Shown here piece by piece: positions 1-7,981 of a stretch of DNA of 10,938 bases; within the stretch, counting starts at the first letter, position 1, and each line of letters begins with the position of its first letter. Below the pieces are notes generated by a model, which saw only the letters and a program-made list of their open reading frames with translations, was not told the DNA's origin and did not search any database. This DNA comes from an uncultured Prevotella sp. (GTDB taxonomy: Bacteria > Bacteroidota > Bacteroidia > Bacteroidales > Bacteroidaceae). Where the stretch lies: assembly GCA_934229335.1 (NCBI GenBank), contig CAKQDQ010000082.1, forward strand, positions 1 through 10,938, read 5' to 3'. Both the position numbers and the translations under genes were made by a program.

Positions 1-2
1 GC

Positions 3-338
3 GTAGTAGACACCCTACTGTTAGTCAACAACTATCGAGACATCGACAACGATCGCTCAGTAGGCAAACTAACCCTTGTCGTTCTTTTAGGTAAGAAAAC
101 AACAGAATGGTTATACTTCCTAATAATCCCCGTAGCGATAACGTTAGTCTTTGCCGGTCTCAGCAGCAGTTGGTGGCAGATATTATATTCGATAGCGTTA
201 CTCGTTCCCCATCTTCAAACCTGGAATACAATGCGAAAGATAAGTGCCGGAACCGCCTTAAACCGCGTATTAGGCATGACTGCAAGAAACATATTCCTTT
301 TTGGCATATTGACATCTTTACTTGTCATAATATCGTAA
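3..338 (+). CDS. menA: 1,4-dihydroxy-2-naphthoate polyprenyltransferase (MenA), 3' part
   Basis: The last 111 codons of a gene that begins before the window; the reading frame is open from base 3 to the TAA at 336-338. The fragment begins VVDTLLLVNNYRDIDNDR and continues VGKLTLVVLLGKK. This is the second Asp-rich motif of the UbiA prenyltransferase superfamily in the form typical of MenA. In that family the motif binds Mg2+ and the prenyl diphosphate. Two or three hydrophobic segments follow (around FLIIPVAITLVFAG, ILYSIALLVP and IFLFGILTSLLVII), as expected for the last membrane helices. By family knowledge, MenA attaches the polyprenyl tail to dihydroxynaphthoate in the inner membrane during menaquinone synthesis. 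UbiA-type relatives with another acceptor cannot be fully excluded because the first Asp motif is outside the window, but the NNYRDIDNDR sequence strongly favours MenA. Confidence 0.86.
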   Translation, partial: VVDTLLLVNNYRDIDNDRSVGKLTLVVLLGKKTTEWLYFLIIPVAITLVFAGLSSSWWQILYSIALLVPHLQTWNTMRKISAGTALNRVLGMTARNIFLFGILTSLLVIIS

Positions 339-350
339 AAAGCAAGCGAA

Positions 351-385
351 ATGCACAAAAAACCGATTTTGTGCATTTTTTTTTT
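351..385 (+). terminator. Rho-independent terminator after menA
   Basis: A perfect 10-base-pair stem (ATGCACAAAA at 351-360 with TTTTGTGCAT at 367-376) closes a 6-base loop and runs into ten T residues (376-385). It starts 12 bases after the menA stop codon and ends before the serC promoter, so it should separate the two transcripts. Confidence 0.88.
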
Positions 386-414
386 GTTGATTTCAAATAA
401 AATGCGTACCTTTG
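383..414 (+). promoter_or_regulatory. Bacteroidetes-type promoter for serC
   Basis: TTTG at 383-386 and TACCTTTG at 407-414 match the -33 and -7 elements of the Bacteroidetes primary sigma factor, with 20 bases between them. Transcription would begin near 420, giving a serC leader of roughly 95-100 bases. The -33 element overlaps the T tract of the upstream terminator. Inferred from consensus only. Confidence 0.7.
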
Positions 415-517
415 CTCCGCAAAGTCTAACCATATACTTTGTAGTTAAAAACACCTTCTTTTATAGAGGGGTAGAAATAAGCGTAAAAAGTCTATATAAA
501 CTTTAAACAATAAATCG

Positions 518-1588
518 ATGAAGAAGTACAATTTTAATGCAGGCCCATCAATGCTTCCACGTGAAGTAATTGAGGCAACCGCAGCACAGTGCCTTGACTT
601 TAATGGTTCAGGCCTCTCACTGATGGAGATCAGTCACCGCGCAAAGGACTTCCAGCCTGTCGTTGACGAAGCAGTTGCGTTGTTCAAGGAATTACTCCAG
701 ATACCAGAAGGTTACTCGGTAATCTTCCTCGGTGGTGGTGCTTCGCTTGAGTTCTGCATGATACCTTATAACTTCCTTGAGAAGAAAGCCGCATACCTCA
801 ACACCGGTGTTTGGGCAAAGAAGGCCATGAAGGAAGCCAAGCTTTTCGGTGAGGTTGTAGAGGTAGCATCTTCAGCAGAAGCTACATATACCTATATACC
901 AAAGGATTTCACTATTCCAGCTGATGCGGATTACTTCCATATCACATCAAACAACACCATCTACGGTACAGAAATACGTAAGGACTTCGATTCACCAGTA
1001 CCAGTAATCGCAGATATGAGTTCTGATATCTTCTCACGTCCACTCGACGTAAGCAAGTATGGCATGATATACGGTGGTGCACAGAAGAACCTTGCAATGG
1101 CAGGTGTTACTTTCTGTATCATCAAGAACGACCTCCTCGGTAAGGTGTCACGTCAGATTCCTACAATGCTTGACTACCGCACACACGTAGAGAAGGGTTC
1201 AATGTTCAACACACCACCAGTAGTTCCTATCTACTCTGCCCTTGAGACCCTGCGTTGGATTAAGCGCAACGGTGGTGTTGCAGAGATGGAAAAGCGTGCA
1301 AAGCAGCGTGCTGAGATAGTATACGGTGAGATAGATCGTAATAAGCTTTTCCACGGAACAGCAAACGTAGAGGATCGTTCACTGATGAACCTGTGCTTCG
1401 TTATGAATGACGAGTACAAGGAGTTGGAGCAGGAATTCCTCGACTTCGCAATGAAGGAGCGTGGCATGGTAGGCATCAAGGGCCATCGTTCAGTAGGTGG
1501 TTTCCGTGCTTCTTGCTACAATGCACAGACCATTGAGGGCTGTGAGGCACTCGTTGCTTGCATGAAGGAATTTGAGGCAAAGCACTAA
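518..1588 (+). CDS. serC: Phosphoserine aminotransferase SerC
   Basis: A 356-residue class V (fold type I) PLP aminotransferase of the usual SerC length. It converts 3-phosphohydroxypyruvate and glutamate to O-phosphoserine and 2-oxoglutarate (and can serve the matching step of vitamin B6 synthesis) in the cytoplasm. The N-terminus [13 protein letters not shown] and the motif SLMEISHR (residues 34-41) are SerC hallmarks. GGGASLEF (72-79) contributes to phosphate and PLP binding. DMSSDIFSR (166-174) contains the Asp expected to contact the pyridine nitrogen. [12 protein letters not shown] (185-196) carries the Schiff-base Lys190. [10 protein letters not shown] near the C-terminus is also typical. 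ATG at 518 is the first Met before the conserved NFNAGP block, so the start is firm although there is no clear Shine-Dalgarno sequence. serA follows 125 bases downstream, fitting a serine synthesis unit. Confidence 0.97.
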   Translation: MKKYNFNAGPSMLPREVIEATAAQCLDFNGSGLSLMEISHRAKDFQPVVDEAVALFKELLQIPEGYSVIFLGGGASLEFCMIPYNFLEKKAAYLNTGVWAKKAMKEAKLFGEVVEVASSAEATYTYIPKDFTIPADADYFHITSNNTIYGTEIRKDFDSPVPVIADMSSDIFSRPLDVSKYGMIYGGAQKNLAMAGVTFCIIKNDLLGKVSRQIPTMLDYRTHVEKGSMFNTPPVVPIYSALETLRWIKRNGGVAEMEKRAKQRAEIVYGEIDRNKLFHGTANVEDRSLMNLCFVMNDEYKELEQEFLDFAMKERGMVGIKGHRSVGGFRASCYNAQTIEGCEALVACMKEFEAKH

Positions 1589-1625
1589 TTAGTTGTTTAG
1601 TTTTTAAGTTGTTTGGTTGTTTCGG
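1589..1625 (+). repeat. T/G-rich GTTTAGT-type intergenic repeat between serC and serA
   Basis: Directly after the serC stop lies a low-complexity run built from AGTTGTTTAGT- and GTTGTTTGGTT-like words. The 11-mer AGTTGTTTAGT (1591-1601) recurs exactly at 9308-9318, in another short intergenic gap. The end of the run feeds into an imperfect hairpin: TCGGTAT at 1622-1628 pairs with ATACCGA at 1672-1678, and inner pairs GGTA/TACC add to it. Whether this acts as an attenuator, an RNA-stability element or nothing is unknown. Confidence 0.5.
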
Positions 1626-1713
1626 TATTGGTAGTCATTAAAAAACACACTATGTGGTGGTGATACCCAGTATACCGAGCAACAAGACACGCAATGTAAA
1701 ACACTGAAAAACA

Positions 1714-2634
1714 ATGGCAAAAGTATTAATAGCAACAGAAAAACCTTTCGCTCCTGCAGCAGTGGCAGGTATAAAGGAAGTAATAGAAGGTGCTGGTTAT
1801 GAACTCGCCCTCCTCGAAAAGTATACAGAAAAGGCACAGCTCCTTGCAGCAGTAGCGGATGTTGACGCAATCATCATACGTTCAGACAAAATCGACAACG
1901 AGGTGTTTGATGCAGCAAAGAACCTTAAGATAGTAGTACGTGCAGGTGCAGGCTACGACAATGTAGACCTTGCAGCCGCAACAGCCCACAATGTTGTTGT
2001 AATGAATACCCCAGGTCAGAACGCCAATGCAGTAGCAGAGCTCGTACTTGGCTTGCTCGTTTATACCGTTCGTAACTTCTACAATGGCAAGGCAGGCAGT
2101 GAGTTAAAGGGTAAGAAGCTTGGTATTCTCGCATTCGGTAACGTAGGTCGCAACGTGGCACGTATCGCTCAAGGCTTCGGTATGGAAGTATGCGCATACG
2201 ATGCTTACTGTCCAGCAGACGTAATAGAGGCAGCTGGTGTTAAGGCAATGGCTTCACAGGCAGACCTCTTCAAGGAGGCAGACATCGTATCACTCCACAT
2301 CCCTGCGACAGCAGAGACCAAGCAGTCTATCAACAAGGCACTCTGCGCTACAATGAAGAAGAACGCTATCCTTATCAATACAGCCCGTAAGGAAGTAATT
2401 GACGAGGCAGGTCTTATCGAACTCATGGCAGAGCGTACCGACCTTAAGTATATTACAGACATCAAGCCAGACGCAGATGCAGAGTTTGCAAAGTTTGAAG
2501 GTCGTTATTTCTCTACCCCAAAGAAGATGGGTGCGCAGACAGCAGAGGCTAATACCAATGCTGGTATCGCAGCTGCCAACCAGATTGTAGGTTACATTAA
2601 GGACGGTATCACAAAGTTCCAGGTGAACAAGTAA
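1714..2634 (+). CDS. serA: D-3-phosphoglycerate dehydrogenase, short (type III) form
   Basis: 306 residues: a D-isomer 2-hydroxyacid dehydrogenase with only the substrate and NAD domains. It lacks the C-terminal ACT or ASB regulatory domains of long SerA proteins, so the classical ACT-site serine feedback is not expected. It oxidises 3-phosphoglycerate to 3-phosphohydroxypyruvate, feeding SerC encoded just upstream. RAGAGYDNVDL (76-86) is the conserved substrate-domain block. The nucleotide-binding loop is LGILAFGNVGRNVA (136-149), with Ala in place of the first Gly of GxGxxG. The catalytic Arg is Arg225 in INTARKEVID. The usual TPHxG motif carrying the catalytic His is replaced by STPKKMGAQTAEA (267-279), with Lys at 270/271. 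Type III enzymes with this Lys, such as that of Entamoeba histolytica, are known as phosphoglycerate dehydrogenases. Ends with TAATAA. Confidence 0.93.
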   Translation: MAKVLIATEKPFAPAAVAGIKEVIEGAGYELALLEKYTEKAQLLAAVADVDAIIIRSDKIDNEVFDAAKNLKIVVRAGAGYDNVDLAAATAHNVVVMNTPGQNANAVAELVLGLLVYTVRNFYNGKAGSELKGKKLGILAFGNVGRNVARIAQGFGMEVCAYDAYCPADVIEAAGVKAMASQADLFKEADIVSLHIPATAETKQSINKALCATMKKNAILINTARKEVIDEAGLIELMAERTDLKYITDIKPDADAEFAKFEGRYFSTPKKMGAQTAEANTNAGIAAANQIVGYIKDGITKFQVNK

Positions 2635-2680
2635 TAAAGTCAAACATACGTATGATAAGCATACGGTGATATAAGACAAT

Positions 2681-2720
2681 AAGGGAGACATAGCAATCGT
2701 GCGGTTGCTGTGTCTCCCTT
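2681..2720 (+). terminator. Hairpin terminator after serA
   Basis: A 16-base-pair stem (2681-2696 with 2705-2720, one G-U pair) around an 8-base loop lies 47 bases after the serA stop. The left arm begins AAGGGAGACA and the right arm ends TGTCTCCCTT. The following bases (TATGCGTTTATTAACG) lack a strict T run, so it may be a weaker terminator or a stabilising 3' hairpin. A smaller hairpin, CGTATG/CATACG at 2649-2665, lies between it and the gene. Confidence 0.7.
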
Positions 2721-2845
2721 TATGCGTTTATTAACGTTAACGCATTGTTTTTTGTTACATTAATCTTCATAAATCTATTACAGAAAACACGTTAGGCAAA
2801 ACGTATGAAAGAGCAAAAGTATTAATGCAGGATTAATGTAATCTT

Positions 2846-3655
2846 ATGGAGATAAAGCAAAAAGCTATGAAAGCAACACTTGTACAGATGGACATAGCGT
2901 GGGAACAGCCCATCGTAAATCGCCAGAGGGCAGAAGAACTGATGCAAGCAGCACCAGCCTCAGACCTGTATGTCCTACCCGAAATGTTTACAACAGGGTT
3001 TGCCGTTACCCCCGGAAACGGCATAGAGCCAGCAGATGGTGATACGCTTGTTTGGTTGAAGGCAATAGCTCACAAGTTTGACGCAGCAGTAACAGGTTCC
3101 GTAGCCGTTGTAACCAGTGACGGCGAACGTCGTAATCGACTCTATTTCGTAACCCCCGATGGCAACGTACACTATTACGACAAGCACCACCTCTTCACTT
3201 ACGGTGGCGAACAGAAAATGTATTCACCAGGCGAAGACAGCGTGATAGTAGAGTGGCGTGGCGTACGCTTCTTTCTGCAAGTATGCTACGACCTTCGCTT
3301 CCCTGTATTCTCACGTAACAGGATAGTGCATGATGACAACAAAACAGAAGTCGGTCAGCCGTTATATGACTGCGCTATATACGTAGCCAACTGGCCCGAC
3401 AGTCGTCGTAGAGTGTGGAATGTGCTCACCCACGCCAGAGCTATAGAAAACCAATGTTATGTGTTGGCAGTGAACAGAGTAGGCAACGACCCAGTATGCC
3501 GCTATGATGGTGGTACCATAGCATTAGATGCCTATGGCAAAGACATGGCGATGGTGTCAGACGGCACAGTAGGCACGGTCACAGTAGAGCTGGATATGCA
3601 ACGCTTGGATAACTTTAGAAAAAAGTTCCCCGTCTTACTTGATGGAGACATATAA
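2846..3655 (+). CDS. Nitrilase-superfamily amidohydrolase, omega-amidase (YafV/Nit2) type
   Basis: 269 residues, the usual size of a single-domain carbon-nitrogen hydrolase. The Glu-Lys-Cys triad is visible: Glu46 in LYVLPEMFTTGF, Lys113 in YDKHHLFTYGGE, and nucleophile Cys147 in FFLQVCYDLRFPVFSR. Glu122 is the likely additional conserved Glu. The VLPEMFTTGF and CYDLRFPVFSRN contexts resemble YafV/Nit2 omega-amidases, which hydrolyse 2-oxoglutaramate or 2-oxosuccinamate to the 2-oxoacid plus ammonia (metabolite repair after glutamine or asparagine transamination). That substrate is inferred from family resemblance. The N-terminus MKATLVQMDIAWEQP, starting at the second Met (base 2867), is where most relatives begin, so the seven residues before it may not be translated. 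No consensus promoter was found in the gap after serA. Confidence 0.88.
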   Translation: MEIKQKAMKATLVQMDIAWEQPIVNRQRAEELMQAAPASDLYVLPEMFTTGFAVTPGNGIEPADGDTLVWLKAIAHKFDAAVTGSVAVVTSDGERRNRLYFVTPDGNVHYYDKHHLFTYGGEQKMYSPGEDSVIVEWRGVRFFLQVCYDLRFPVFSRNRIVHDDNKTEVGQPLYDCAIYVANWPDSRRRVWNVLTHARAIENQCYVLAVNRVGNDPVCRYDGGTIALDAYGKDMAMVSDGTVGTVTVELDMQRLDNFRKKFPVLLDGDI

Positions 3656-3670
3656 AAAGTATACGTAACT

Positions 3671-3751
3671 AATCACTATCTAATTGCATCATAATCACTA
3701 TCTAATTGCATTGTGATTTGTATCTAATCGCATCGTGATTAGATAGAGATT
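3671..3751 (+). repeat. 22-base tandem repeat cluster with an inverted last copy
   Basis: Two exact 19-base copies of AATCACTATCTAATTGCAT (3671-3689 and 3693-3711) are spaced 22 bases apart. A third partial copy, TATCTAATCGCAT (3721-3733), keeps the same 22-base phase. GATTAGATAGAGATT (3737-3751) then repeats the core in inverted orientation with one mismatch. Copy 3 and the inverted copy form a 9-base-pair stem (3721-3729 with 3737-3745, loop GCATCGT) followed by TAGAGATTGTTTTA. The cluster lies between the nitrilase stop and the heparinase-like gene. It could be a terminator, an array of protein-binding sites, or drifted repeat DNA. Confidence 0.75.
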
Positions 3752-3839
3752 GTTTTATAGATTAGTAATACATTGAACCTTAGTGTATTGCAAAAAAAGA
3801 AAAATCGGGATAAATAAGAAAATAAAAAAAGCAGAAATT

Positions 3840-5621
3840 ATGCGCAGATATTTACTAACACTACTACTACTCTTAACAGCCTGCGTTACGTTTGCGTCTG
3901 GCAGATTAAACACCTCGTCATACGTACGCTATGGCGAGACATACCTCGGTAAGCCATGGGCAACACTCCCCGTAACAGAGTTTGCCCGTTTCCGTAAAGA
4001 AGGCAACAGAGTGGGGTATGAAGGCATAGTCTTTGAGCGTCGTCGTCAACTCGCCGCCCTTGTCATGGCAGAGATAACGGAGCGCAAGGGACGCTTCATG
4101 CCCGACATCATCAATGGTCTTGAGGTAATGATGGAAGAACCATGGTGGGGCATACCAGCACACTACGGCAAACCTATACCAGTATATAGCGACCAGCCCG
4201 TAGACCTCTTCAATGCAGAGTCAGCCTCACTCATAGCCTGGACAGGTAAAGAACTGAAGGCAGAGTTAGACAAATTCTCTCCCGAACTATACCGTAAGAT
4301 AGAGCGAGAGATAAACTATCGTATTCTTACCAAGGCCCTTGGCAGCAAAGACTGGTGGAAGAAGGCAGGCATGAACTGGAATCCCTGGATATGTAGCAAC
4401 TGGCTTACCTGCGTGATGTTGTATGAAAAAGACAGTGACCGCAGACAGAAAGCCGTGACCGAGATAGAAAGCTGTATGCGCGCCTTTATCGACGCCTATC
4501 CAGAAGACGGTGGTTGCGATGAAGGAACCAGCTACTGGGACAGGGCGGCAGCGTCACTCTTTGAGTGTCTTGCGCTGATGAAGCAGATACAGACCGACAG
4601 TCTCGCTAATGTCACCGTGCTCGATTATCAGAAAGAAAAAGTGGCACGCATGGGAGCATATATATATAAAATGTACATAGGCAATGGCTATTCCGTAAAC
4701 TTTGCCGATGCCCATGAAAACAAAAGTGTGGTGCAACTCAATGTGTTGTGGCCCTTTGCGCAATACCTTAACGATGCAGCCATGAAAGGCTTTGCCGCGT
4801 GGGTGGCGCAAGACAAAGACTTTTGGAATGACCCTGCGGCACTTTATGCCAAGAGTGGCAACTTCCCAACGCTCGGCAGAGAGCTGATGTTGCTGCGCGA
4901 GGTAACAGCGTTAGAGTCAGAAAAACCCGTAGAACCATTAGTAGAGTCATGGCTGCCAAACCTACAGATAGCCACAATGCGCAGCAATGGCGTGTATGTA
5001 GCAGTGAAAGGCGGTACAAACGGTGAGAGCCATAATCATAACGACGTAGGCTCCTTCATCGTTTACAATAACGGAGAGCCACTACTTATAGACTGTGGAG
5101 TAGGGGAATACACCTCCAAGACATTCAGCGGACAGCGATACACTATTTGGACTATGCAGAGTGACTACCACAACCTGCCACAGATAAACGGTGTAAGCCA
5201 GAAAGACGGCAAGCAGTATCACGCTACAGTGTTGAAAAACAGCCGCCACAGCATAACGCTCGATATAGCAGGAGCATACCCCAAGGAGGCGGCAGTAAAG
5301 ACATGGCAGCGCACAGTGTCGCTGAAAGGTTCAAAGGTGTCAGTGACAGAGAATTACGTCCTTAACGAATACAAGACACCATCGCGCCTAATGCTGATGA
5401 CGACAGTAAAGCCAGACGCTTCAAAGGCAGGAGTAGTACGTATAGGAAACGCGACGTTGGCGTATGATGCGACAAGTCTTGCGGTAACAGTAGAAGACAA
5501 GTCAGCTTTGCTTGACCCATTGCTGCAAGGGCTGTGGGGGAAGAACCTCTACCGCATAGTAATGGAAGTAAAGAATACTTCATGCTTAGGAAAAATTAAG
5601 TACGACATAACAGTGCGTTAA
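3840..5621 (+). CDS. Heparinase II/III-family exported protein, probable polysaccharide lyase
   Basis: 593 residues from ATG at 3840. An ATG at 3783 would add 19 Lys-rich residues before the signal sequence and is unlikely to be used. MRRYLLTLLLLLTACVTFAS is a signal sequence; LTAC gives a plausible lipobox with Cys15 as lipidated residue, but cleavage as a standard signal peptide near ASG is also possible. Residues about 30-360 form the alpha/alpha-toroid part, with conserved WWGIPAHY (102-109), NWNPWICSNWL (179-189) and GGCDEGTSYWDRA (224-236). The beta-sandwich heparinase II/III-like domain follows, with ESHNHNDVGSFIVYNNG (396-412), LLIDCGVGEYT and QSDYHNLPQINGVSQ (440-454). These His, Tyr and Glu residues are candidate catalytic groups. 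The family eliminates uronate-containing chains (heparan sulfate, alginate, others) in the periplasm or at the surface. The substrate and PL family cannot be assigned here. No other utilisation genes flank it apart from the exporter 51 bases downstream. Confidence 0.85.
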   Translation: MRRYLLTLLLLLTACVTFASGRLNTSSYVRYGETYLGKPWATLPVTEFARFRKEGNRVGYEGIVFERRRQLAALVMAEITERKGRFMPDIINGLEVMMEEPWWGIPAHYGKPIPVYSDQPVDLFNAESASLIAWTGKELKAELDKFSPELYRKIEREINYRILTKALGSKDWWKKAGMNWNPWICSNWLTCVMLYEKDSDRRQKAVTEIESCMRAFIDAYPEDGGCDEGTSYWDRAAASLFECLALMKQIQTDSLANVTVLDYQKEKVARMGAYIYKMYIGNGYSVNFADAHENKSVVQLNVLWPFAQYLNDAAMKGFAAWVAQDKDFWNDPAALYAKSGNFPTLGRELMLLREVTALESEKPVEPLVESWLPNLQIATMRSNGVYVAVKGGTNGESHNHNDVGSFIVYNNGEPLLIDCGVGEYTSKTFSGQRYTIWTMQSDYHNLPQINGVSQKDGKQYHATVLKNSRHSITLDIAGAYPKEAAVKTWQRTVSLKGSKVSVTENYVLNEYKTPSRLMLMTTVKPDASKAGVVRIGNATLAYDATSLAVTVEDKSALLDPLLQGLWGKNLYRIVMEVKNTSCLGKIKYDITVR

Positions 5622-5672
5622 TACGCACAACTTCAGGAAACGAAAAACATAATCTCAAGAAAACACTTAACG

Positions 5673-6860
5673 ATGAAAAAAGCATTAACAGCCCTTGCCT
5701 TTGGAACGTTTGGCTTAGGAGTAGCAGAGTATGTCATGATGGGCATATTACCATATCTTGCGACAGATTTTAGAGTGACGATACCGCAAGCAGGTTATTT
5801 TATTTCAGCATACGCCCTTGGCGTGTGTGCTGGAGCACCAATGGTAGCCATTGTTGCACGCACATGGCCACTAAAACGAATACTCTATATGCTGTGTAGC
5901 ATAATGGTCATCTCCACCTTTGCCATGAGTGTATGTCCTGTGCCAACAGACAATAACGGCATGTCGTGGCAATTCGTGTTGATGATACTCTTTCGCTTCT
6001 GTGCAGGAATTCCTCATGGTGCCTACTTCGGCGTGGGAAGCATAGTCGCTGACCGACTGTCAAAGGACGGAAAGTCAACACTCGCAGTGGCGATAATGAC
6101 ATCGGGCATGACGATAGCCAACCTCATAGGCATACCTTTAGGAACACTTCTCACCAGTATGGTAAGCTGGCGCGTAGTGTTCGCTATCTCATGCGTATGG
6201 AACACCTTTACACTCATCAGCATAATGCGCTGGATACCAGAGATGAAGCCGCTGCCAGATACAGGCTTAAAAGGCACCTTCAGGTTCCTTAAGAAGCCTG
6301 CACCGTGGCTCATTATCATGGCAACGATATTCGGTAACGGAGGCATCTTCTGTTGGTACAGTTACATCTCTCCTACGTTGACGCAGCTTGCAGGTGTGCC
6401 AGTAGAATGGATGACCATAATGATGGTACTTGCAGGAGCGGGAATGGTGATAGGCAACCTCATGGGAGGTGAGCTATCAGACCATTTCGGACCAGGAGTG
6501 ACAGGTCGCGGACTGGAGGTCATAATATTCATAAGCCTTATCGTTATAGCCTTTACAGCCGACATAAAGTGGTGCTTGATACCGCTGATGGTAGTAACGT
6601 GTGGCTGTCTCTTCGCAGTGTCACCACCACAGCAGCTGCTTCTGCTCCGATTTAGCAAAGGAGGTGAACTGATGGGAGGAGCAATGGTACAGTTGGCGTT
6701 CAACCTTGGCAATGCAGCAGGAGCATGGCTCGGAGGACTACCGATAGTAGAAGACAATCCCGCCACGTACCATTATCCAGCCGCTATAGGCGCACTCATG
6801 GCAGTAGGAGGCATAATATGCTACGTTATCTTCTGCCGTAAGTATGCCAACCAAGCGTAA
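5673..6860 (+). CDS. MFS transporter, AraJ-like DHA1 family (sugar or drug efflux)
   Basis: 395 residues, a normal length for a 12-helix major facilitator transporter in the inner membrane. The first helix FGLGVAEYVMMGILPYLA (13-30) and GYFISAYALGVCAGAPMVA (41-59) match the AraJ/YdhP-type pattern (COG2814 group). RFCAGIPHGAYFGVG (108-122) resembles the TM4 motif. GIPLGTLLTSMVSWRVVF (153-170) is the TM5 antiporter motif C seen in proton-driven exporters. A charged cytoplasmic stretch around 188-210 divides the two halves, and the second half runs from about 212 to 388. Members are annotated as arabinose or drug exporters, but substrates are rarely established and none can be inferred here. It starts 51 bases after the heparinase-like gene with no terminator between, so the two may be cotranscribed. 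The 180-base gap before nagB is A-rich and shows no consensus promoter. Confidence 0.87.
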   Translation: MKKALTALAFGTFGLGVAEYVMMGILPYLATDFRVTIPQAGYFISAYALGVCAGAPMVAIVARTWPLKRILYMLCSIMVISTFAMSVCPVPTDNNGMSWQFVLMILFRFCAGIPHGAYFGVGSIVADRLSKDGKSTLAVAIMTSGMTIANLIGIPLGTLLTSMVSWRVVFAISCVWNTFTLISIMRWIPEMKPLPDTGLKGTFRFLKKPAPWLIIMATIFGNGGIFCWYSYISPTLTQLAGVPVEWMTIMMVLAGAGMVIGNLMGGELSDHFGPGVTGRGLEVIIFISLIVIAFTADIKWCLIPLMVVTCGCLFAVSPPQQLLLLRFSKGGELMGGAMVQLAFNLGNAAGAWLGGLPIVEDNPATYHYPAAIGALMAVGGIICYVIFCRKYANQA

Positions 6861-7040
6861 TAAAGAGTACGCAAAAACTAAAGAAAAATAATGAAATAAT
6901 ACAATAAAAAAAGAAAGAATACGTTATTTCTTACAAAAGTTATAGAAAAAACAACGAAAAGAGCGTTGGCAGTTATGAACTGTAAGTGAACGTAAACGAG
7001 AAGCAAAACTTATCTAAACAACCAATAAAAGAAGTAAACT

Positions 7041-7832
7041 ATGCGAGTAATCATTGAACCAGACTACGACAAAATGTCCAAGTGGGCTGCTGACTATGTA
7101 GCCAAGAGAATCAAAGAGGCAAACCCTACAGAAGAGAAGCCATTTAAGTTAGGATGTCCTACAGGCTCTTCACCACTCGGACTTTACCGCGAACTGATAA
7201 AGAAATATGAAGCAGGTGAGATATCTTTCAAGAATGTCATTACCTTCAATATGGATGAGTATGTAAACCTTCCTGAGGAACATCCAGAGAGTTACCATTC
7301 ATTTATGTGGAATAACTTCTTCTCACACATCGACATTAAGAAAGAGAACGTACACATACTTAACGGTAACGCCAAGGACCTTATGGCAGAGTGCGAGGCA
7401 TACGAGAAAGCCATAGAAGACGCTGGTGGCATAGACCTCTTCATGGGTGGCGTAGGTCCCGATGGACACCTTGCCTTCAATGAACCAGGTTCTTCGCTCA
7501 GCAGCAAGACACGCATCAAGACCCTTACCACAGACACTATCATTGCCAACTCGCGTTTCTTTGAAGGCAACCTCGACCTTGTGCCAAAGCAGGCACTCAC
7601 CGTAGGCATCGGTACTGTGATGGCAGCCAAGGAAGTACTCCTTGTATGCAGTGGTCACAACAAGGCACGTGCGCTTCAGCATATCATAGACGGCTCAGTG
7701 TCACACAAGTGGACAGCATCAATCCTTCAGATGCACCAGCACAGCATCGTGATATGCGATGAAGCTGCTTGTGACGAACTCACCGTAGGCACATATAAGT
7801 ACTACCTTGACAAGGAGAGAGGCAACCTGTAA
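7041..7832 (+). CDS. nagB: Glucosamine-6-phosphate deaminase NagB
   Basis: 263 residues, essentially the length of E. coli NagB and aligning to it with the same residue numbers. It converts glucosamine-6-phosphate to fructose-6-phosphate and ammonia, bringing amino sugars into glycolysis. The phosphate loop is GCPTGSSPLGLY (38-49). Catalytic residues are present: Asp72 in FNMDEYV, Asp141 and His143 in GPDGHLAFNEPGSS, and Glu148. Residues that form the GlcNAc-6-phosphate allosteric site in the E. coli hexamer are also in place: Ser151, Arg158, Lys160 and Tyr254. The enzyme is therefore probably hexameric and activated by GlcNAc-6-phosphate (inference from conservation). ATG at 7041 matches the conserved N-terminus MRVII. 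nagA is not adjacent in this window; a strong terminator follows about 105 bases downstream. Confidence 0.96.
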   Translation: MRVIIEPDYDKMSKWAADYVAKRIKEANPTEEKPFKLGCPTGSSPLGLYRELIKKYEAGEISFKNVITFNMDEYVNLPEEHPESYHSFMWNNFFSHIDIKKENVHILNGNAKDLMAECEAYEKAIEDAGGIDLFMGGVGPDGHLAFNEPGSSLSSKTRIKTLTTDTIIANSRFFEGNLDLVPKQALTVGIGTVMAAKEVLLVCSGHNKARALQHIIDGSVSHKWTASILQMHQHSIVICDEAACDELTVGTYKYYLDKERGNL

Positions 7833-7937
7833 CGTATTATCTCTTTATCATTATAAGTAATATTGAAAAAATGTGTAAGAAAACATTACTCAAACAATAT
7901 AAAAATTGAATAAGTTATTTTTTAAATATTACTAAGT

Positions 7938-7981
7938 AATCCCAGCATGGCAGAATATAATTCTGCTGTGCTGGGATTTTT
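7938..7981 (+). terminator. Rho-independent terminator after nagB
   Basis: A long stem with 18-base arms (7938-7955 with 7961-7978, mismatch or wobble only in the middle) is capped by TATAA and followed by a short T run (7977-7981). The outer arms are AATCCCAGCA and TGCTGGGATT. The 105 bases between the nagB stop and this hairpin are AT-rich and hold only weak inverted repeats, such as AGTAATATT at 7856-7864 with AATATTACT at 7925-7933. Confidence 0.85.

Noticed and set aside
107..400. 97-codon frame across the menA end and terminator
   Set aside because: It overlaps the clearly coding menA frame and runs through the terminator; the translation shows no family features.
433..441. Second promoter-like TATACTTTG downstream of the serC promoter
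   Set aside because: The spacing between TA and TTTG does not fit TAnnTTTG and no matching upstream element was seen.
3671..3751. Possible CRISPR array
   Set aside because: The units are spaced 22 bases apart with only 3-base gaps, so there is no room for spacers, and no cas genes are present.
3783..3839. Earlier start for the heparinase-like protein
   Set aside because: It would place 19 mostly Lys-rich residues before an otherwise normal signal sequence that starts at 3840.
6861..7040. Search for a nagB promoter or regulatory RNA
   Set aside because: The gap is A-rich with only short imperfect inverted repeats (for example CAGTT/AACTG); no TAnnTTTG or known riboswitch pattern was found.
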